64,000 nt of DNA from the NCBI GenBank assembly GCA_958295955.1, contig OY282420.1:4297063-4361062 (forward strand), given 5' to 3'. The DNA comes from an uncultured Bryobacterales bacterium (lineage in GTDB: Bacteria > Acidobacteriota > Terriglobia > Bryobacterales > UBA6623). The position numbers and the translations under genes are program-made. Shown here one piece after another: positions 54,656-63,093 of this stretch. How positions within the stretch are numbered: the first letter of the stretch is position 1; every line of letters begins with the position of its first letter. The notes beneath the pieces are model-generated. The model was not told where the DNA came from, did no database searches, and worked only from the letters and a program-made list of their open reading frames with translations.

Positions 54656-54985
54656 TCAGCGCGCTTTGGGCGGAGGAGGCGCCATGACCGCCATGACGAC
54701 CAGACGCTCGGGGCCGGGGTTGAAGAGCGCGTGAGGCTCGCCGGACTTGGCGAGAACCAGATCGCCGGGAGCGATGCGTTCGACGGCCGCGCCGACCGTA
54801 ACCTCGCCCTCGCCTTGCAGGACGTAGTAGAGCTTGTCTTGGCCCGGATGCGTATGCAGACTGTGCTTCTGACCCGGCTCGAAGCAATTCAGGCCGGCGA
54901 AGACGTTGGCGCCGGCCAGCAGGTTGACTTTCCCCATCTTGCCCGGACGGAACTCCGCCCGCGAGGCTGCCGAACGAACGATCAT
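54656..54985 (-). CDS. Cupin-domain protein
   Basis: 109 residues from ATG 54985, which overlaps the stop of the CpxP-like gene by ATGA. A single cupin with HSLHTHPGQDKLYYVLQGEGEV (His, His, Glu/Tyr ligands) and PGDLVLAKSGEPHALFN. Last gene of the ECF sigma operon, so it is likely to be induced with the sigma factor. Small cupins of this sort are often sensors or metal-binding proteins. A longer in-frame extension was rejected because it runs through the upstream gene. Confidence 0.85.
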   Translation of the reverse strand: MIVRSAASRAEFRPGKMGKVNLLAGANVFAGLNCFEPGQKHSLHTHPGQDKLYYVLQGEGEVTVGAAVERIAPGDLVLAKSGEPHALFNPGPERLVVMAVMAPPPPKAR

Positions 54986-55353
54986 TTCAGAGGCGCGTAT
55001 TCCCCGCCGTCGATGAGCGCCGTGAAACGCTCTTGCTGGTCGGGCTCCAGAAACTGCATGATCCGCCCGCGGCCTTCCATTTGATTCCATTTGATTCGGC
55101 TCAGCAGGTCGGCCTCGGCCATGATGATGTCGTCGAGGACGCCGCGCACCTGCTCGATTTGATCCGGCTGTAAGCTCAGGTGCTCGATGAGGTCTCCCAA
55201 CGTGGAATTTACGCGCTCCGCATGCAGGTCGGCTTCGGCGCGGCCGCCGCTTGTGAGGTTCGTGATGAGAACGCCGGTCGTCAGCCCCAGGACGAATACG
55301 AGGATCAGAATTGCCCCGGCCTTGTTGCGGCAGGAATCGAGGCGGGCGGACAT
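54982..55353 (-). CDS. CpxP/Spy-like periplasmic protein
   Basis: 123 residues. One N-terminal membrane or signal segment (AGAILILVFVLGLTTGVLITNL), then a helical domain with LSLQPDQIEQVRGVLDDIIM and FLEPDQQERFTALI, the two LTPxQ-like repeats of the Spy/CpxP and heavy-metal-resistance family in degenerate form. It probably senses or chaperones misfolded envelope proteins or metals. It starts two bases after the anti-sigma stop and overlaps the cupin gene. Confidence 0.78.
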   Translation of the reverse strand: MSARLDSCRNKAGAILILVFVLGLTTGVLITNLTSGGRAEADLHAERVNSTLGDLIEHLSLQPDQIEQVRGVLDDIIMAEADLLSRIKWNQMEGRGRIMQFLEPDQQERFTALIDGGEYAPLK

Positions 55354-55355
55354 GG

Positions 55356-55841
55356 TTATCGACTCGACACCAGGACGGCGGACAGCATCGTGTCGCGATT
55401 CATGTCCAGGTCGGAACCCAGGCGCACGTAATAATCGGCGACAGCCGGAGGCGCCGTCAGGATCGACTCCGCCATATGGTTCTGCCGGGGCGGGCCGCCG
55501 CGGTAGAGCGTTACCGTGCCGACCGCGAACAACCAGACGCAGGCCGCAACCGCGACGCGGCGCAGGATGAACGGCTCCAGAAACACTTCCCAGAACGGGG
55601 TTCTTTGCTCTTTGTCGATCTGTCGGCGGACGCGGGCGTAGAATCCGGCATCGGGAACGGGGGGCAACTCTCCTTTGGGCAGGTTGAACGCTTCGAACAA
55701 CGAAGCGTTGTCGGCCATTGCCGCGAGTTCCGCGGCGGAGCGGGGATCCTGCTGCCGGCGGCGCTCGAACTGTTTCAACCGCTCACCGCCGAGCCGGCCG
55801 GAAAGGTATTCTTCGAGGTGTTCTTTTATAAATCCATTCAT
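55356..55841 (-). CDS. Anti-sigma factor-like membrane protein
   Basis: 161 residues. The N-terminal helix (MNGFIKEHLEEYLSGRLGGERLKQFERR) resembles zinc-binding anti-sigma domains, but the Cys residues of the HxxxCxxC site are missing (HLEEYLSG). A single membrane helix lies near residues 94-112, and a short periplasmic tail follows. By position behind the ECF sigma gene it should hold that sigma factor inactive at the membrane. Release would have to occur through its periplasmic part or the CpxP-like partner, not through a zinc redox switch. Confidence 0.78.
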   Translation of the reverse strand: MNGFIKEHLEEYLSGRLGGERLKQFERRRQQDPRSAAELAAMADNASLFEAFNLPKGELPPVPDAGFYARVRRQIDKEQRTPFWEVFLEPFILRRVAVAACVWLFAVGTVTLYRGGPPRQNHMAESILTAPPAVADYYVRLGSDLDMNRDTMLSAVLVSSR

Positions 55842-55907
55842 GACCCGCCGGCCTCCGATTCCGAGCGCCGGCCAAGCCCTATGTTACAGCATGGCATGAG
55901 CGCTCCG

Positions 55908-56564
55908 TCAGCTTGTTGCCGCCTCCATTTTAGCCGCCGCCTTCACCAGCTTCTGCCTGGCGCGGAACAGCTTGACCTTGATCGTGTTCTCGTTTAATCC
56001 GGTCCTCTCCGACAGTTCCTGAACGGAGCGGCCTTCGACTTCCTTCTCGAACAGCAGCATCCGTTCCTCTTCGCTGACCCGCTCCAACAACTTGACCAGA
56101 TAATCCCGCTTCTCGGTCTGCTCGCCGAATTCGATGCTCTGGTTGACGGCATACTTGGAGTTTTCCAGCGAGCGGTTGTCCTCTTCGGGCATGTCGCTCT
56201 CGTAAACCAGCCGGCGGACTTTCTTTTTCCGCAGGTAGTCGTAACACTCGTTGACCGCGATCTTGTAAATCCAGGTCGAAAGCGAAGAGCGAAAATCGAA
56301 CTTGCCCAGCGAAAAGTATATCTTGGTAAAAACCTGCTGGGCGATATCCTCGGCGTCGTTGCGCCGTCTGAGGATGCGAAAGATCACGGCGAAAACCTTG
56401 TTCTGGTGCCGTTCCACGATCTCTCGAAACGCCGTTTCGTCGCCGGCTTGAGCGCGGCGGATAAGCTCGGCTTCCGCAGTTTCCTTGAATGGCACGCGGC
56501 TTCTGGTTCCAGCCCGGCCGGCGGCGGCGCTCTGCTCCAGTAAAGTCGCCGGGATCGTCCCCAT
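55908..56564 (-). CDS. RNA polymerase ECF sigma factor
   Basis: 218 residues. Region 2 (AFREIVERHQNKVFAVIFRIL, DAEDIAQQVFTKIY, STWIYKIAVNECYDYLR) and region 4 (VQELSERTGLNENTIKVKLFRARQKLV) of an ECF/RpoE-like sigma factor, linked by a charged segment. It heads an operon of sigma, anti-sigma, CpxP-like protein and cupin and probably governs an envelope stress response. The first 25 residues before the sigma fold are probably flexible or not translated. Confidence 0.92.
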   Translation of the reverse strand: MGTIPATLLEQSAAAGRAGTRSRVPFKETAEAELIRRAQAGDETAFREIVERHQNKVFAVIFRILRRRNDAEDIAQQVFTKIYFSLGKFDFRSSLSTWIYKIAVNECYDYLRKKKVRRLVYESDMPEEDNRSLENSKYAVNQSIEFGEQTEKRDYLVKLLERVSEEERMLLFEKEVEGRSVQELSERTGLNENTIKVKLFRARQKLVKAAAKMEAATS

Positions 56565-56770
56565 AACTTCAGGAAAGACGCGGCGCGGCGCCGGTCGGTT
56601 TCAATCAATTCACCCGAAATTTCAGATTAACAGGCTGCCGGGCTTGGGGGCGGGCATATCGAGCTCGCGGGCAAGAGGAGTTCAGGGCGGGGAGAGGGCT
56701 GTTTCAAGCGCTTTCAAACGGCCTTTGCAACCGCTGTCGGATCGGTTGGGCGTTGCGGCGCGGGAGATTG

Positions 56771-56776
56771 TAAAAT
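56771..56776 (+). promoter_or_regulatory. -10-like box for the acyl-CoA ligase
   Basis: TAAAAT ends 9 bases before ATG 56786. TTGGGC 19 bases upstream (56746-56751) is a possible -35. Confidence 0.45.
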
Positions 56777-56785
56777 ACGCTCGAA

Positions 56786-58399
56786 ATGCAGAGCTACGCC
56801 GCGGGTCAGAGCATCACTCTCCTCGAAAAAACAATCGGCCAAGCGTTCGACGAGACCGTTGCGAAGCATGCGCATAAAGAGGCGGTGGTCTCCCGTCACC
56901 AGGGATTGCGGCTGACTTACGCCGACCTGGGAGCCGGCGTCGCGGAAACAGCCGCGGGTCTTTGGGGCCTCGGCGTTCGGCCCGGCGACCGAGTCGGCAT
57001 GTGGGCCTCGAATTGCATCGAATGGATCTACCTGCAGGTGGCGACGGCGAAGATAGGCGCCGTTCTCGTCAACGTCAATCCTGCGTACCGCGCCAACGAC
57101 TTGGCGTACATCCTCGAGCGCTCGGGGATGAAGGCGATTTTTCTTTACGAACAGGACGCGCGCGCGCATTACGGCGAAGTTCTGGCCGCCGCCCGGAAGG
57201 GCAGGGCATTGCCTCTGGAGCATGCGGTTCTGCTGGGGACGGATCAATGGCGGGCCATGATCGCCGCGGGCGTCCGGCCGCCGGATGAAAGCGCCGGCGT
57301 TCACGACGTGGTGAATATCCAATACACGTCGGGAACGACGGGCAAGCCCAAAGGGGTTTTGCTCACCCACCACAACCTGGTCAATAACGCCTACCTGGTG
57401 GGCCGCGGACTGAAGTGGACCGACGCCGACAAGCTCTGCCTGCCGGTTCCGCTTTATCACTGCTTCGGCTGCGTCATGGGCTCTCTGCAAGCGATCGTTT
57501 ACGGCGCCGCGCTGGTTCTGCCGTCGGCGCAGTTCGATCCTCTGGCGGCGTTGCAGGCAGTGGACGAAGAGCGTTGCACGACGATTTACGGCGTGCCGAC
57601 GATGTTCATCGCCGAGCTCGACCACCCCGACTACGCCCAATACGAGACCTCGTCGCTGCGGACGGGCATCATGGCCGGCGCCCCCTGTCCGGTCGAGTTG
57701 ATGAAACGCGTCGTGGACGAGATGCACTGCACGGAAATGACCATCGCCTACGGCCAGACCGAGGCTTCGCCGGTCATTACGCAGAGCTCGACGGACGATC
57801 CCTTGGAGGTGCGCGTGGCGACGGTGGGAGCGGCGATGCCGTGTACCGAGGTGAAAGTGGCCGGCCCCTCCGGCGGCGTCGTGGACGCCGGCGTTCAAGG
57901 CGAGTTGCTGACCCGCGGCTACCTGGTGATGAAGGGCTACGACAACGATGCCGCGGGGACCGCCGCGGCGGTGGACGCCGCCGGCTGGCTGCGCACCGGC
58001 GATCTCGCCGTCATGCGCGAAGACGGCAATTTCCGCATCACGGGCCGCGCCAAGGAAATGATCATTCGCGGCGGCGAGAACATCTACCCCCGCGAAATCG
58101 AAGAGTTCCTGCACGAGCACCCCAAGGTGGCCGATGTTTACGTCCTGGGCGTGCCGGACGAACGCCTGGGCGAGCGGGTGCTGGCCTGGGTCAAGCTGCG
58201 CGACGGGGAATCTCTGGCGGAAAACGAGTTGAAAGACTTCTGTCGGGGGCAAATCGCGCACTTCAAAATTCCCGAGTTCATTCGCTTTGTCGATGAGTTT
58301 CCGATGACCGTTACGGGCAAGGCGCAGAAATTCGTCATGCGGCAAAGGGAAATCGAACTGCGCGGCCTCGAATATGCGCAAAGGATACAAACGGCATGA
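56786..58399 (+). CDS. AMP-binding acyl-CoA ligase (FadD-like)
   Basis: 537 residues of the adenylate-forming superfamily. ATP motif YTSGTTGKPKG, adenine motif AYGQTEASP, the GWLRTGDLAVMREDGNFRITGR hinge, and the catalytic lysine in VTGKAQKF near the C-terminus. It activates a carboxylic acid to acyl-AMP and then acyl-CoA in the cytoplasm. The sequence resembles medium-chain or FadD-like ligases (LPVPLYHCFGCVMG). It is translationally coupled to the cupin gene by ATGA, which hints at a shared role, possibly in aromatic or fatty-acid catabolism. Confidence 0.92.
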   Translation: MQSYAAGQSITLLEKTIGQAFDETVAKHAHKEAVVSRHQGLRLTYADLGAGVAETAAGLWGLGVRPGDRVGMWASNCIEWIYLQVATAKIGAVLVNVNPAYRANDLAYILERSGMKAIFLYEQDARAHYGEVLAAARKGRALPLEHAVLLGTDQWRAMIAAGVRPPDESAGVHDVVNIQYTSGTTGKPKGVLLTHHNLVNNAYLVGRGLKWTDADKLCLPVPLYHCFGCVMGSLQAIVYGAALVLPSAQFDPLAALQAVDEERCTTIYGVPTMFIAELDHPDYAQYETSSLRTGIMAGAPCPVELMKRVVDEMHCTEMTIAYGQTEASPVITQSSTDDPLEVRVATVGAAMPCTEVKVAGPSGGVVDAGVQGELLTRGYLVMKGYDNDAAGTAAAVDAAGWLRTGDLAVMREDGNFRITGRAKEMIIRGGENIYPREIEEFLHEHPKVADVYVLGVPDERLGERVLAWVKLRDGESLAENELKDFCRGQIAHFKIPEFIRFVDEFPMTVTGKAQKFVMRQREIELRGLEYAQRIQTA

Positions 58400-58734
58400 A
58401 CTATCTCCTCGAACAGTTGGACGCAATCGCTCCGGTGGAGTGTCCTTGCGGGCAGGCGCGCCGGGCGTTCGCCTCGCCCGAAAACAAAACGGCCACGCTG
58501 CACGTCGTGGACATCAAGACCGACTCCGAAGTCCATTACCACAAGAAAATGACGGAGATTTATTTCATTCTCGAAGGCGAAGGCTACATGGAATTGGACG
58601 GGGAGCGCGTGCCGGTCCGCCCGATGACGTCCGTTCTGATCAAGCCGGGCTGCCGTCACCGCGCGGTCGGCCGGATGAAGATCGTCAACGTGCCGATTCC
58701 GGCATTCGATCCGGCCGACGAATGGTTCGACTGA
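58396..58734 (+). CDS. Cupin-domain protein
   Basis: 112 residues. Starts within the stop of the acyl-CoA ligase (ATGA). The barrel has SEVHYHKKMTEIYFILEGEGYMELDG, in which HYH, E and the later PGCRHRAV give the metal ligands. The family is broad (mannose-6-phosphate isomerase-like, dioxygenase-like). The coupling suggests that it acts on the ligase product or regulates the pathway. Confidence 0.85.
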   Translation: MNYLLEQLDAIAPVECPCGQARRAFASPENKTATLHVVDIKTDSEVHYHKKMTEIYFILEGEGYMELDGERVPVRPMTSVLIKPGCRHRAVGRMKIVNVPIPAFDPADEWFD

Positions 58735-58753
58735 CGCCGCGCCTCCGCGCGCT

Positions 58754-60112
58754 TCAGTTCATGGGGAACAACGCGGCCCCGATCATGGACGCCAGCAAGC
58801 CGCCAACGCCCAGCGCGATCAGGGAAGGCGTTTTTGTCTTTAGCGCTTCCATCTCGGTCAAGCCCGTCATGGTCTTGAAGACCCAGAAACCGGAATCGTT
58901 CATCCAGCCGCCGACGATGGAGCCGGCGCCGATCGCGGTCAGGATATAGACGGGGTGATACGCCGGCGGCGACGCGGCGATGAGCGGCGCCAGAATTTCA
59001 GAAGACGTGATCATCGCGGTTGTCGCCGAGCCTTGCGCGATGCGGAACAGCGTCGCGACGCCGAACCCCAGCAACATCAACGAAAGGCCGGCTTCCTGCG
59101 CCCAGCCGCCCAGCACGTCTCCGACCCCGGCCTTCACCAACATGCGGCCGAACGCTCCGCCGCCTGCGGTGATCAGGATGATCAACCCCGCGCTCTTGAT
59201 CGCCTCTTCGGTGGGCTTGGCCATTTCCGCGAGCGTCAGCTTCTTGTGACTCGCCAGTACCCATAGCGCCGCCGCCGCCGCAAGGATCAGCGCAAAGCTG
59301 GGGTTGCCCAAGAAAGCCGCCGCCGACCTCAGGCGACTGTCGGGAAAAAAGGCGCCGGTGACCGTATTCGCCGTGATCAGAACCAGCGGCAGGACGATCG
59401 GCAGCAGTGACCGCGCAAAGCTCGGCAGTTCGCTTTCCGGCCGGTTGGCGATGACCTCGAGCTCCTTGAGAGAAAGTCCGGGCGCTTCGCGGATCGGAAT
59501 GTTCATCTTGCGGTCGACCCAGATCGAAAACGCCCATGAAGACAGCGCGGCCGGAATGGCGACCAAGCCGCCGACAACGATCACCAGTCCGAGGTCGATG
59601 CGCAGCGTCTCGGCCATTGCCAGCGGGCCGGGCGTCGGCGGCACGAAGATGTGCGTCGTCACTCCGCCCGCGCCGATGGCCAGCGTGTAAAGAAGATAAT
59701 TGCGTCCGTTGGCGCGCATGCTCATCGAGCGCGCGAGCGGCACCAGTAGATAGAACACGGTGTCGTAGAAGACGGGGATCGACAGCACGTAGCCGCTGAT
59801 AACCATCGACAGCGACGAGTACTTCTCGCCGAGCCAGGCGACGAAGCGGCGGGTGATTTTTTCCGCCGCGCCGCTTTCCATCAGGCATTGCCCGATGACC
59901 GCGGCCATGGCGATGACGATGCCGATCCTGCCGGCAAGTCCGCCGAAGGCGTCGATTACCTCCCCGACCGCCTGGTCGAGCGGTATCTTCGGCGAGAGCG
60001 CCCCGATCAGGATTGCGGAGCAGATCAGCGCAACGAACGCATTGATTTTCCAGCGGACGATCAGCAGGAAAACAGAGGCCGTCGCAATCGAGAGGATGAG
60101 GATCGGGTGCAT
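58754..60112 (-). CDS. GntP-family gluconate/proton symporter
   Basis: 452 residues with about twelve membrane helices. Family motifs: GLAGRIGIVIAMAAVIGQCL, VFYDTVFYLLVPLARSM, THIFVPPTPGPLAMAETL and AQGSATTAMITSSEILAPL. It should import gluconate or a related sugar acid with protons. A TATGCT box lies 11 bases before the ATG on the minus strand and is divergent from the enoyl-CoA hydratase-like gene. Confidence 0.9.
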   Translation of the reverse strand: MHPILILSIATASVFLLIVRWKINAFVALICSAILIGALSPKIPLDQAVGEVIDAFGGLAGRIGIVIAMAAVIGQCLMESGAAEKITRRFVAWLGEKYSSLSMVISGYVLSIPVFYDTVFYLLVPLARSMSMRANGRNYLLYTLAIGAGGVTTHIFVPPTPGPLAMAETLRIDLGLVIVVGGLVAIPAALSSWAFSIWVDRKMNIPIREAPGLSLKELEVIANRPESELPSFARSLLPIVLPLVLITANTVTGAFFPDSRLRSAAAFLGNPSFALILAAAAALWVLASHKKLTLAEMAKPTEEAIKSAGLIILITAGGGAFGRMLVKAGVGDVLGGWAQEAGLSLMLLGFGVATLFRIAQGSATTAMITSSEILAPLIAASPPAYHPVYILTAIGAGSIVGGWMNDSGFWVFKTMTGLTEMEALKTKTPSLIALGVGGLLASMIGAALFPMN

Positions 60113-60123
60113 GGATTCCGAAC

Positions 60124-60129
60124 AGCATA
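60124..60129 (-). promoter_or_regulatory. -10-like box for the GntP gene
   Basis: TATGCT on the minus strand ends 11 bases before ATG 60112. It faces the divergent TATGCT of the next gene, giving a compact 41-base intergenic promoter pair. Confidence 0.35.
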
Positions 60130-60138
60130 CACGATTGA

Positions 60139-60144
60139 TATGCT
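60139..60144 (+). promoter_or_regulatory. -10-like box for the enoyl-CoA hydratase-like gene
   Basis: TATGCT ends 9 bases before ATG 60154. TTCCGA at 60116-60121 is a weak -35 at 17-base spacing. Confidence 0.45.
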
Positions 60145-60153
60145 GAATTCACC

Positions 60154-60930
60154 ATGACCGAGACATTTGTCCGCCTTGTTCGCGAAGGTCCGCTGGCAAC
60201 GATCACGCTGGCGAATCCCCAGCGCCGCAACTCATTGTCGATCGCTACGATGCTCGACCTCCAGGCTGCAATCGAGCGACTGGGCGCGGACCGCGGCGTT
60301 CGCGCGATCGTATTGGCGGCGGAGGGTCCCGTTTTCAGCGCCGGGCACGACTTGCGCGAGATGACCGGCGGCGATCTCAACCATTACCGCCGCGTCTTCG
60401 AGATCTGCACCGACTTGATGACGACCATACAAAACGTTCCGCAGCCGGTGATCGCCCAAGTTGACGGCCTGGCGACGGCGGCAGGCTGTCAGTTGGTTGC
60501 GGCTTGCGATCTGGCGGTTGCGTCGGAGTCCGCCAGGTTTGCGACGCCGGGCGTCAAGATCGGGCTTTTCTGCAGTACGCCCATGGTGGCGCTCAGCCGC
60601 GCGGTCGGCCGCAAGCGGGCTCTCGAAATGCTCTTGACCGGGCGGCTTATCGACGCCGTTACGGCGGCCGAATGGGGTCTCGTCAACCGCGTCGCGCCCG
60701 GCGAGAAGCTGGCTGAGGAGACGCGCGCGTTGGCCCTGGAAATTGCCGGCGCAAGCTCGCTGACCGTCGGCATCGGCAAGCAGGCGTTCTATGCGCAGAT
60801 CGATCTCGATCAACCCAAGGCGTACGCCTATACCAAGGAAGTGATGAGCATGAACGCGCTGGCCGCCGATGCGCAAGAGGGAATCTGCGCGTTCCTCGAA
60901 AAGCGCGAACCCGCTTGGCAGGGCCGCTGA
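60154..60930 (+). CDS. Enoyl-CoA hydratase/isomerase-like protein (ECHDC3-like)
   Basis: 258 residues of the crotonase fold: FSAGHDLREM (oxyanion loop), VDGLATAAGCQLVAACDLAVAS and FATPGVKIGLFCSTPMVALSRAVG. The two catalytic glutamates of enoyl-CoA hydratase are both absent; Gln113 stands at the first, and the GLFCSTP stretch replaces the second. It thus resembles ECHDC3-type members, whose reaction is not settled. The oxyanion hole is intact, so CoA-ester chemistry is still likely. Confidence 0.88.
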   Translation: MTETFVRLVREGPLATITLANPQRRNSLSIATMLDLQAAIERLGADRGVRAIVLAAEGPVFSAGHDLREMTGGDLNHYRRVFEICTDLMTTIQNVPQPVIAQVDGLATAAGCQLVAACDLAVASESARFATPGVKIGLFCSTPMVALSRAVGRKRALEMLLTGRLIDAVTAAEWGLVNRVAPGEKLAEETRALALEIAGASSLTVGIGKQAFYAQIDLDQPKAYAYTKEVMSMNALAADAQEGICAFLEKREPAWQGR

Positions 60931-60982
60931 GGCAAAACCGGACCGCACGGCGTCCTTGGCGCCAGGCGCCACGCGGCGAACG

Positions 60983-61990
60983 TCATCGGCGCCGGCCGGC
61001 GCGCTCGCCGCGGCGCAGGGCGGCGACGCCCTTTTGGTGCGCGCGCATCGTTTTCGAAAAAAGGTGGCCTTTGCCGTCGCCCGGCTTGGCGACGAAAAAC
61101 AGGTAATCCGTTTCAGCCGGACTGAAGGCGGCTTCGAGCGCTGCTTTTCCGGGGTTTGCAATCGGTCCGGGCGGCAGTCCGGCGTGGATGTAAGTGTTGT
61201 ACGGATGCGGGTTTTGCAAGTCCGAGCGGTATATCTTGCCGCGGTAGCGGTCCTCGCGCAAAAGCCCATAAACGATCGTCGGGTCGCACTGCATCATCAT
61301 CCGTTTCCGCACGCGGTTATGAAAAACCGATGCGACCAGCTTGCGCTCGGATGCTATTCCCGTTTCCTTTTCGATCATCGAGGCGAGAATCAACGTCTCC
61401 CAATCCGACAGGTCGGTCGTCTGCTGCTTGCGGGTTGCGGCCAGGACCTCGCGGAACCGGGCGACCATGGCCGCGAGCAAATCGTCGGCCGTGGATGTCC
61501 GCGCCAAGTTGTACGTATCGGGAAACAGGCAGCCCTCGAGCGATTCGGCCGCGGGCAGAATGTCCTTTACCGGTCCGGGATCCGCCGTCATGCGCAAAAA
61601 TTCCTCGCGGGATGCAAGTCCCGAGGACGCTACCTTGTCCGCCACTTCGAATCGGCTGTATCCTTCGGGGATCGTGAGCGGATAGAGCTTGACCCGGCCG
61701 GCGGCGAGCGTCCCGAATGCCTCGGAGACGGGGAGCGGCTTGACGAATTCGTATTCGCCCGCCATCAGAACGGTTTTCCGGTTCAAGGCGCGCTTGGCCA
61801 GAAAAGCCCATTTTGAACGGATGATCCCGGTCGCCTGCAACGTTTCCGCGATTTGCCGCGAGGTCAGCCCGGCTTCGATTTCGACGACGACGGGCGCGGC
61901 GAACGGTTCCGTGCGCGGTACGCCGCGCCCGCAGCCCGTCAGGGCGGTCAGAGCGGCGGCGAGGACGATTTCAAGGCTTTTGCGCTGCAA
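60983..61990 (-). CDS. mltG: Endolytic transglycosylase MltG
   Basis: 335 residues, TTG start at 61990 inside the end of ruvX. A YceG-family lytic transglycosylase: LTIPEGYSRFEVADKVA (LysM-like subdomain), catalytic glutamate in ILASMIEKETG, and the conserved SPYNTY-like PHPYNTYIHAGLPPGPIANPG. It cuts glycan strands to terminate peptidoglycan growth. The N-terminus reads as a lipoprotein signal (LTALTGC, Cys20) instead of the usual uncleaved membrane helix. Co-transcribed with ruvX. Confidence 0.9.
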   Translation of the reverse strand: MQRKSLEIVLAAALTALTGCGRGVPRTEPFAAPVVVEIEAGLTSRQIAETLQATGIIRSKWAFLAKRALNRKTVLMAGEYEFVKPLPVSEAFGTLAAGRVKLYPLTIPEGYSRFEVADKVASSGLASREEFLRMTADPGPVKDILPAAESLEGCLFPDTYNLARTSTADDLLAAMVARFREVLAATRKQQTTDLSDWETLILASMIEKETGIASERKLVASVFHNRVRKRMMMQCDPTIVYGLLREDRYRGKIYRSDLQNPHPYNTYIHAGLPPGPIANPGKAALEAAFSPAETDYLFFVAKPGDGKGHLFSKTMRAHQKGVAALRRGERAGRRR

Positions 61991-62378
61991 GATAGCTTTC
62001 CAACAACAGTATGGCAGCGGCCCGGTCGACTCTGCCTTTGGACCGGCGGCGGGGCGGCAAGAACGATTCGGCTTCCCAGCTTGTGAGGCGTTCGTCCCAC
62101 AGCACCACGTCGATTGCCGCCCGTTTCGCCAGCCGCCGGGCGAAGCGCTCCGCCAGATTGGCCGATTTACCGGCGCTGCCGTCCATGTGCAACGGCCGGC
62201 CGACCACGACTTTTTCGATCCGGCGCGAGCGGATCGTCTCCGCCAGGGCGCGGAGATCGGAGTCGATATTCGTGCGCTGCAAGGTGGGCAGGCCGTTGCT
62301 GGAAACGCCGAGCTCGTCGCTCACGGCGATGCCGATGCGGCGCGCTCCCCAGTCGAGCGCCATCACCCGTTCCGCCAC
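61971..62378 (-). CDS. ruvX: RuvX/YqgF Holliday junction resolvase-like nuclease
   Basis: 135 residues from GTG 62378, chosen because VAERVMALDWG aligns with the usual start of the family and a TAAAAT box ends 7 bases before it. RNase H fold with MALDWGARRIGIAVSD, VVGRPLHMDGS and WDERLTSWEA. The family acts in 16S rRNA 5' maturation and possibly on DNA junctions. Its end overlaps the mltG start by 20 bases, an order (ruvX-mltG) common in bacteria. Confidence 0.92.
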   Translation of the reverse strand: MAERVMALDWGARRIGIAVSDELGVSSNGLPTLQRTNIDSDLRALAETIRSRRIEKVVVGRPLHMDGSAGKSANLAERFARRLAKRAAIDVVLWDERLTSWEAESFLPPRRRSKGRVDRAAAILLLESYLAAQKP

Positions 62379-62385
62379 GGCTTTT

Positions 62386-62391
62386 ATTTTA
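62386..62391 (-). promoter_or_regulatory. -10-like box for ruvX-mltG
   Basis: TAAAAT on the minus strand ends 7 bases before GTG 62378. Confidence 0.4.
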
Positions 62392-62455
62392 CTCCGCGGG
62401 GCGCCCTCCCGTGATCGTCCGGCGGGCGGCGCCATGCGGCTGCGCGAACAGGGAA

Positions 62456-63025
62456 TCAGTCGAAGTCAACGGTCCAATCGTCAGGGCGGCTTGTTCGCTT
62501 GAAGATGTAAATCCCCAGAATCCTGCCGCTGACGGCTTCCTGTTGTCCGCTCGACAGGAATTTGTCTCGACTTACCGATCCGATCTCCTGGAATACGTAG
62601 CCGGCGTTGGCCAGCGTCCATCCTTCCGATTCGATCTGTTCGATAGGAGAGTCTTGCGCGCGCCCTTTCGATTTCTGAAGGTCGATGGTCCCCTGCTCGT
62701 CGGCAGTATATGTTCCGATCATCGGAACTACGTTTCCCGTTGTCTCGGAAATGACTTCAAGGAACTGCCAAACTTTTCGCTCGGCCTCCCATGCCGACCG
62801 CGCCATCCCCTTTGGGCTTCGCAGAAAATTTTCGTACCGTTTTCTTTCGGGGTCGGGAGACCAGGCACGCTTTTGCTCTTGCTCGGCCTCGCACTGTTCC
62901 TGTTTGCGCTCTTGTTCGGCAATCCGCTTGGTACGGTCGCGGGCGACCCGCTCGATGACCTCGCGCTGTTCCCGCTTGCGCTCTTGCTCGGCAATCTCTT
63001 CCGGAGTCTTGTTGAAAAAACCCAT
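62456..63025 (-). CDS. Hypothetical protein with charged coiled-coil N-terminus
   Basis: 189 residues. Residues about 8-60 are a highly charged Glu/Lys/Arg/Gln helix, probably a coiled coil. The C-terminal half has GWTLANAGYVFQEIGSVSRDKFLSSGQQ and a final GIYIFKR strand. This resembles a small uncharacterised domain seen in actinobacterial and other proteins with a WxLVxGSFVF...SRDKFxSSGQ pattern, from memory. GGAAAGAAACG precedes the start. No enzymatic motif is visible. It is divergent from the YggS gene. Confidence 0.65.
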   Translation of the reverse strand: MGFFNKTPEEIAEQERKREQREVIERVARDRTKRIAEQERKQEQCEAEQEQKRAWSPDPERKRYENFLRSPKGMARSAWEAERKVWQFLEVISETTGNVVPMIGTYTADEQGTIDLQKSKGRAQDSPIEQIESEGWTLANAGYVFQEIGSVSRDKFLSSGQQEAVSGRILGIYIFKRTSRPDDWTVDFD

Positions 63026-63081
63026 CGTTTCTTTCCGTGAGCAAGTCTAGCAGCAAGCGGCTCGGCGGGAAGGCCGCCGCT

Positions 63082-63087
63082 TAAAAT
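63082..63087 (+). promoter_or_regulatory. -10-like box for the YggS gene
   Basis: TAAAAT ends 6 bases before ATG 63094, predicting transcription from the start codon itself. Confidence 0.45.
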
Positions 63088-63093
63088 GGTCGG

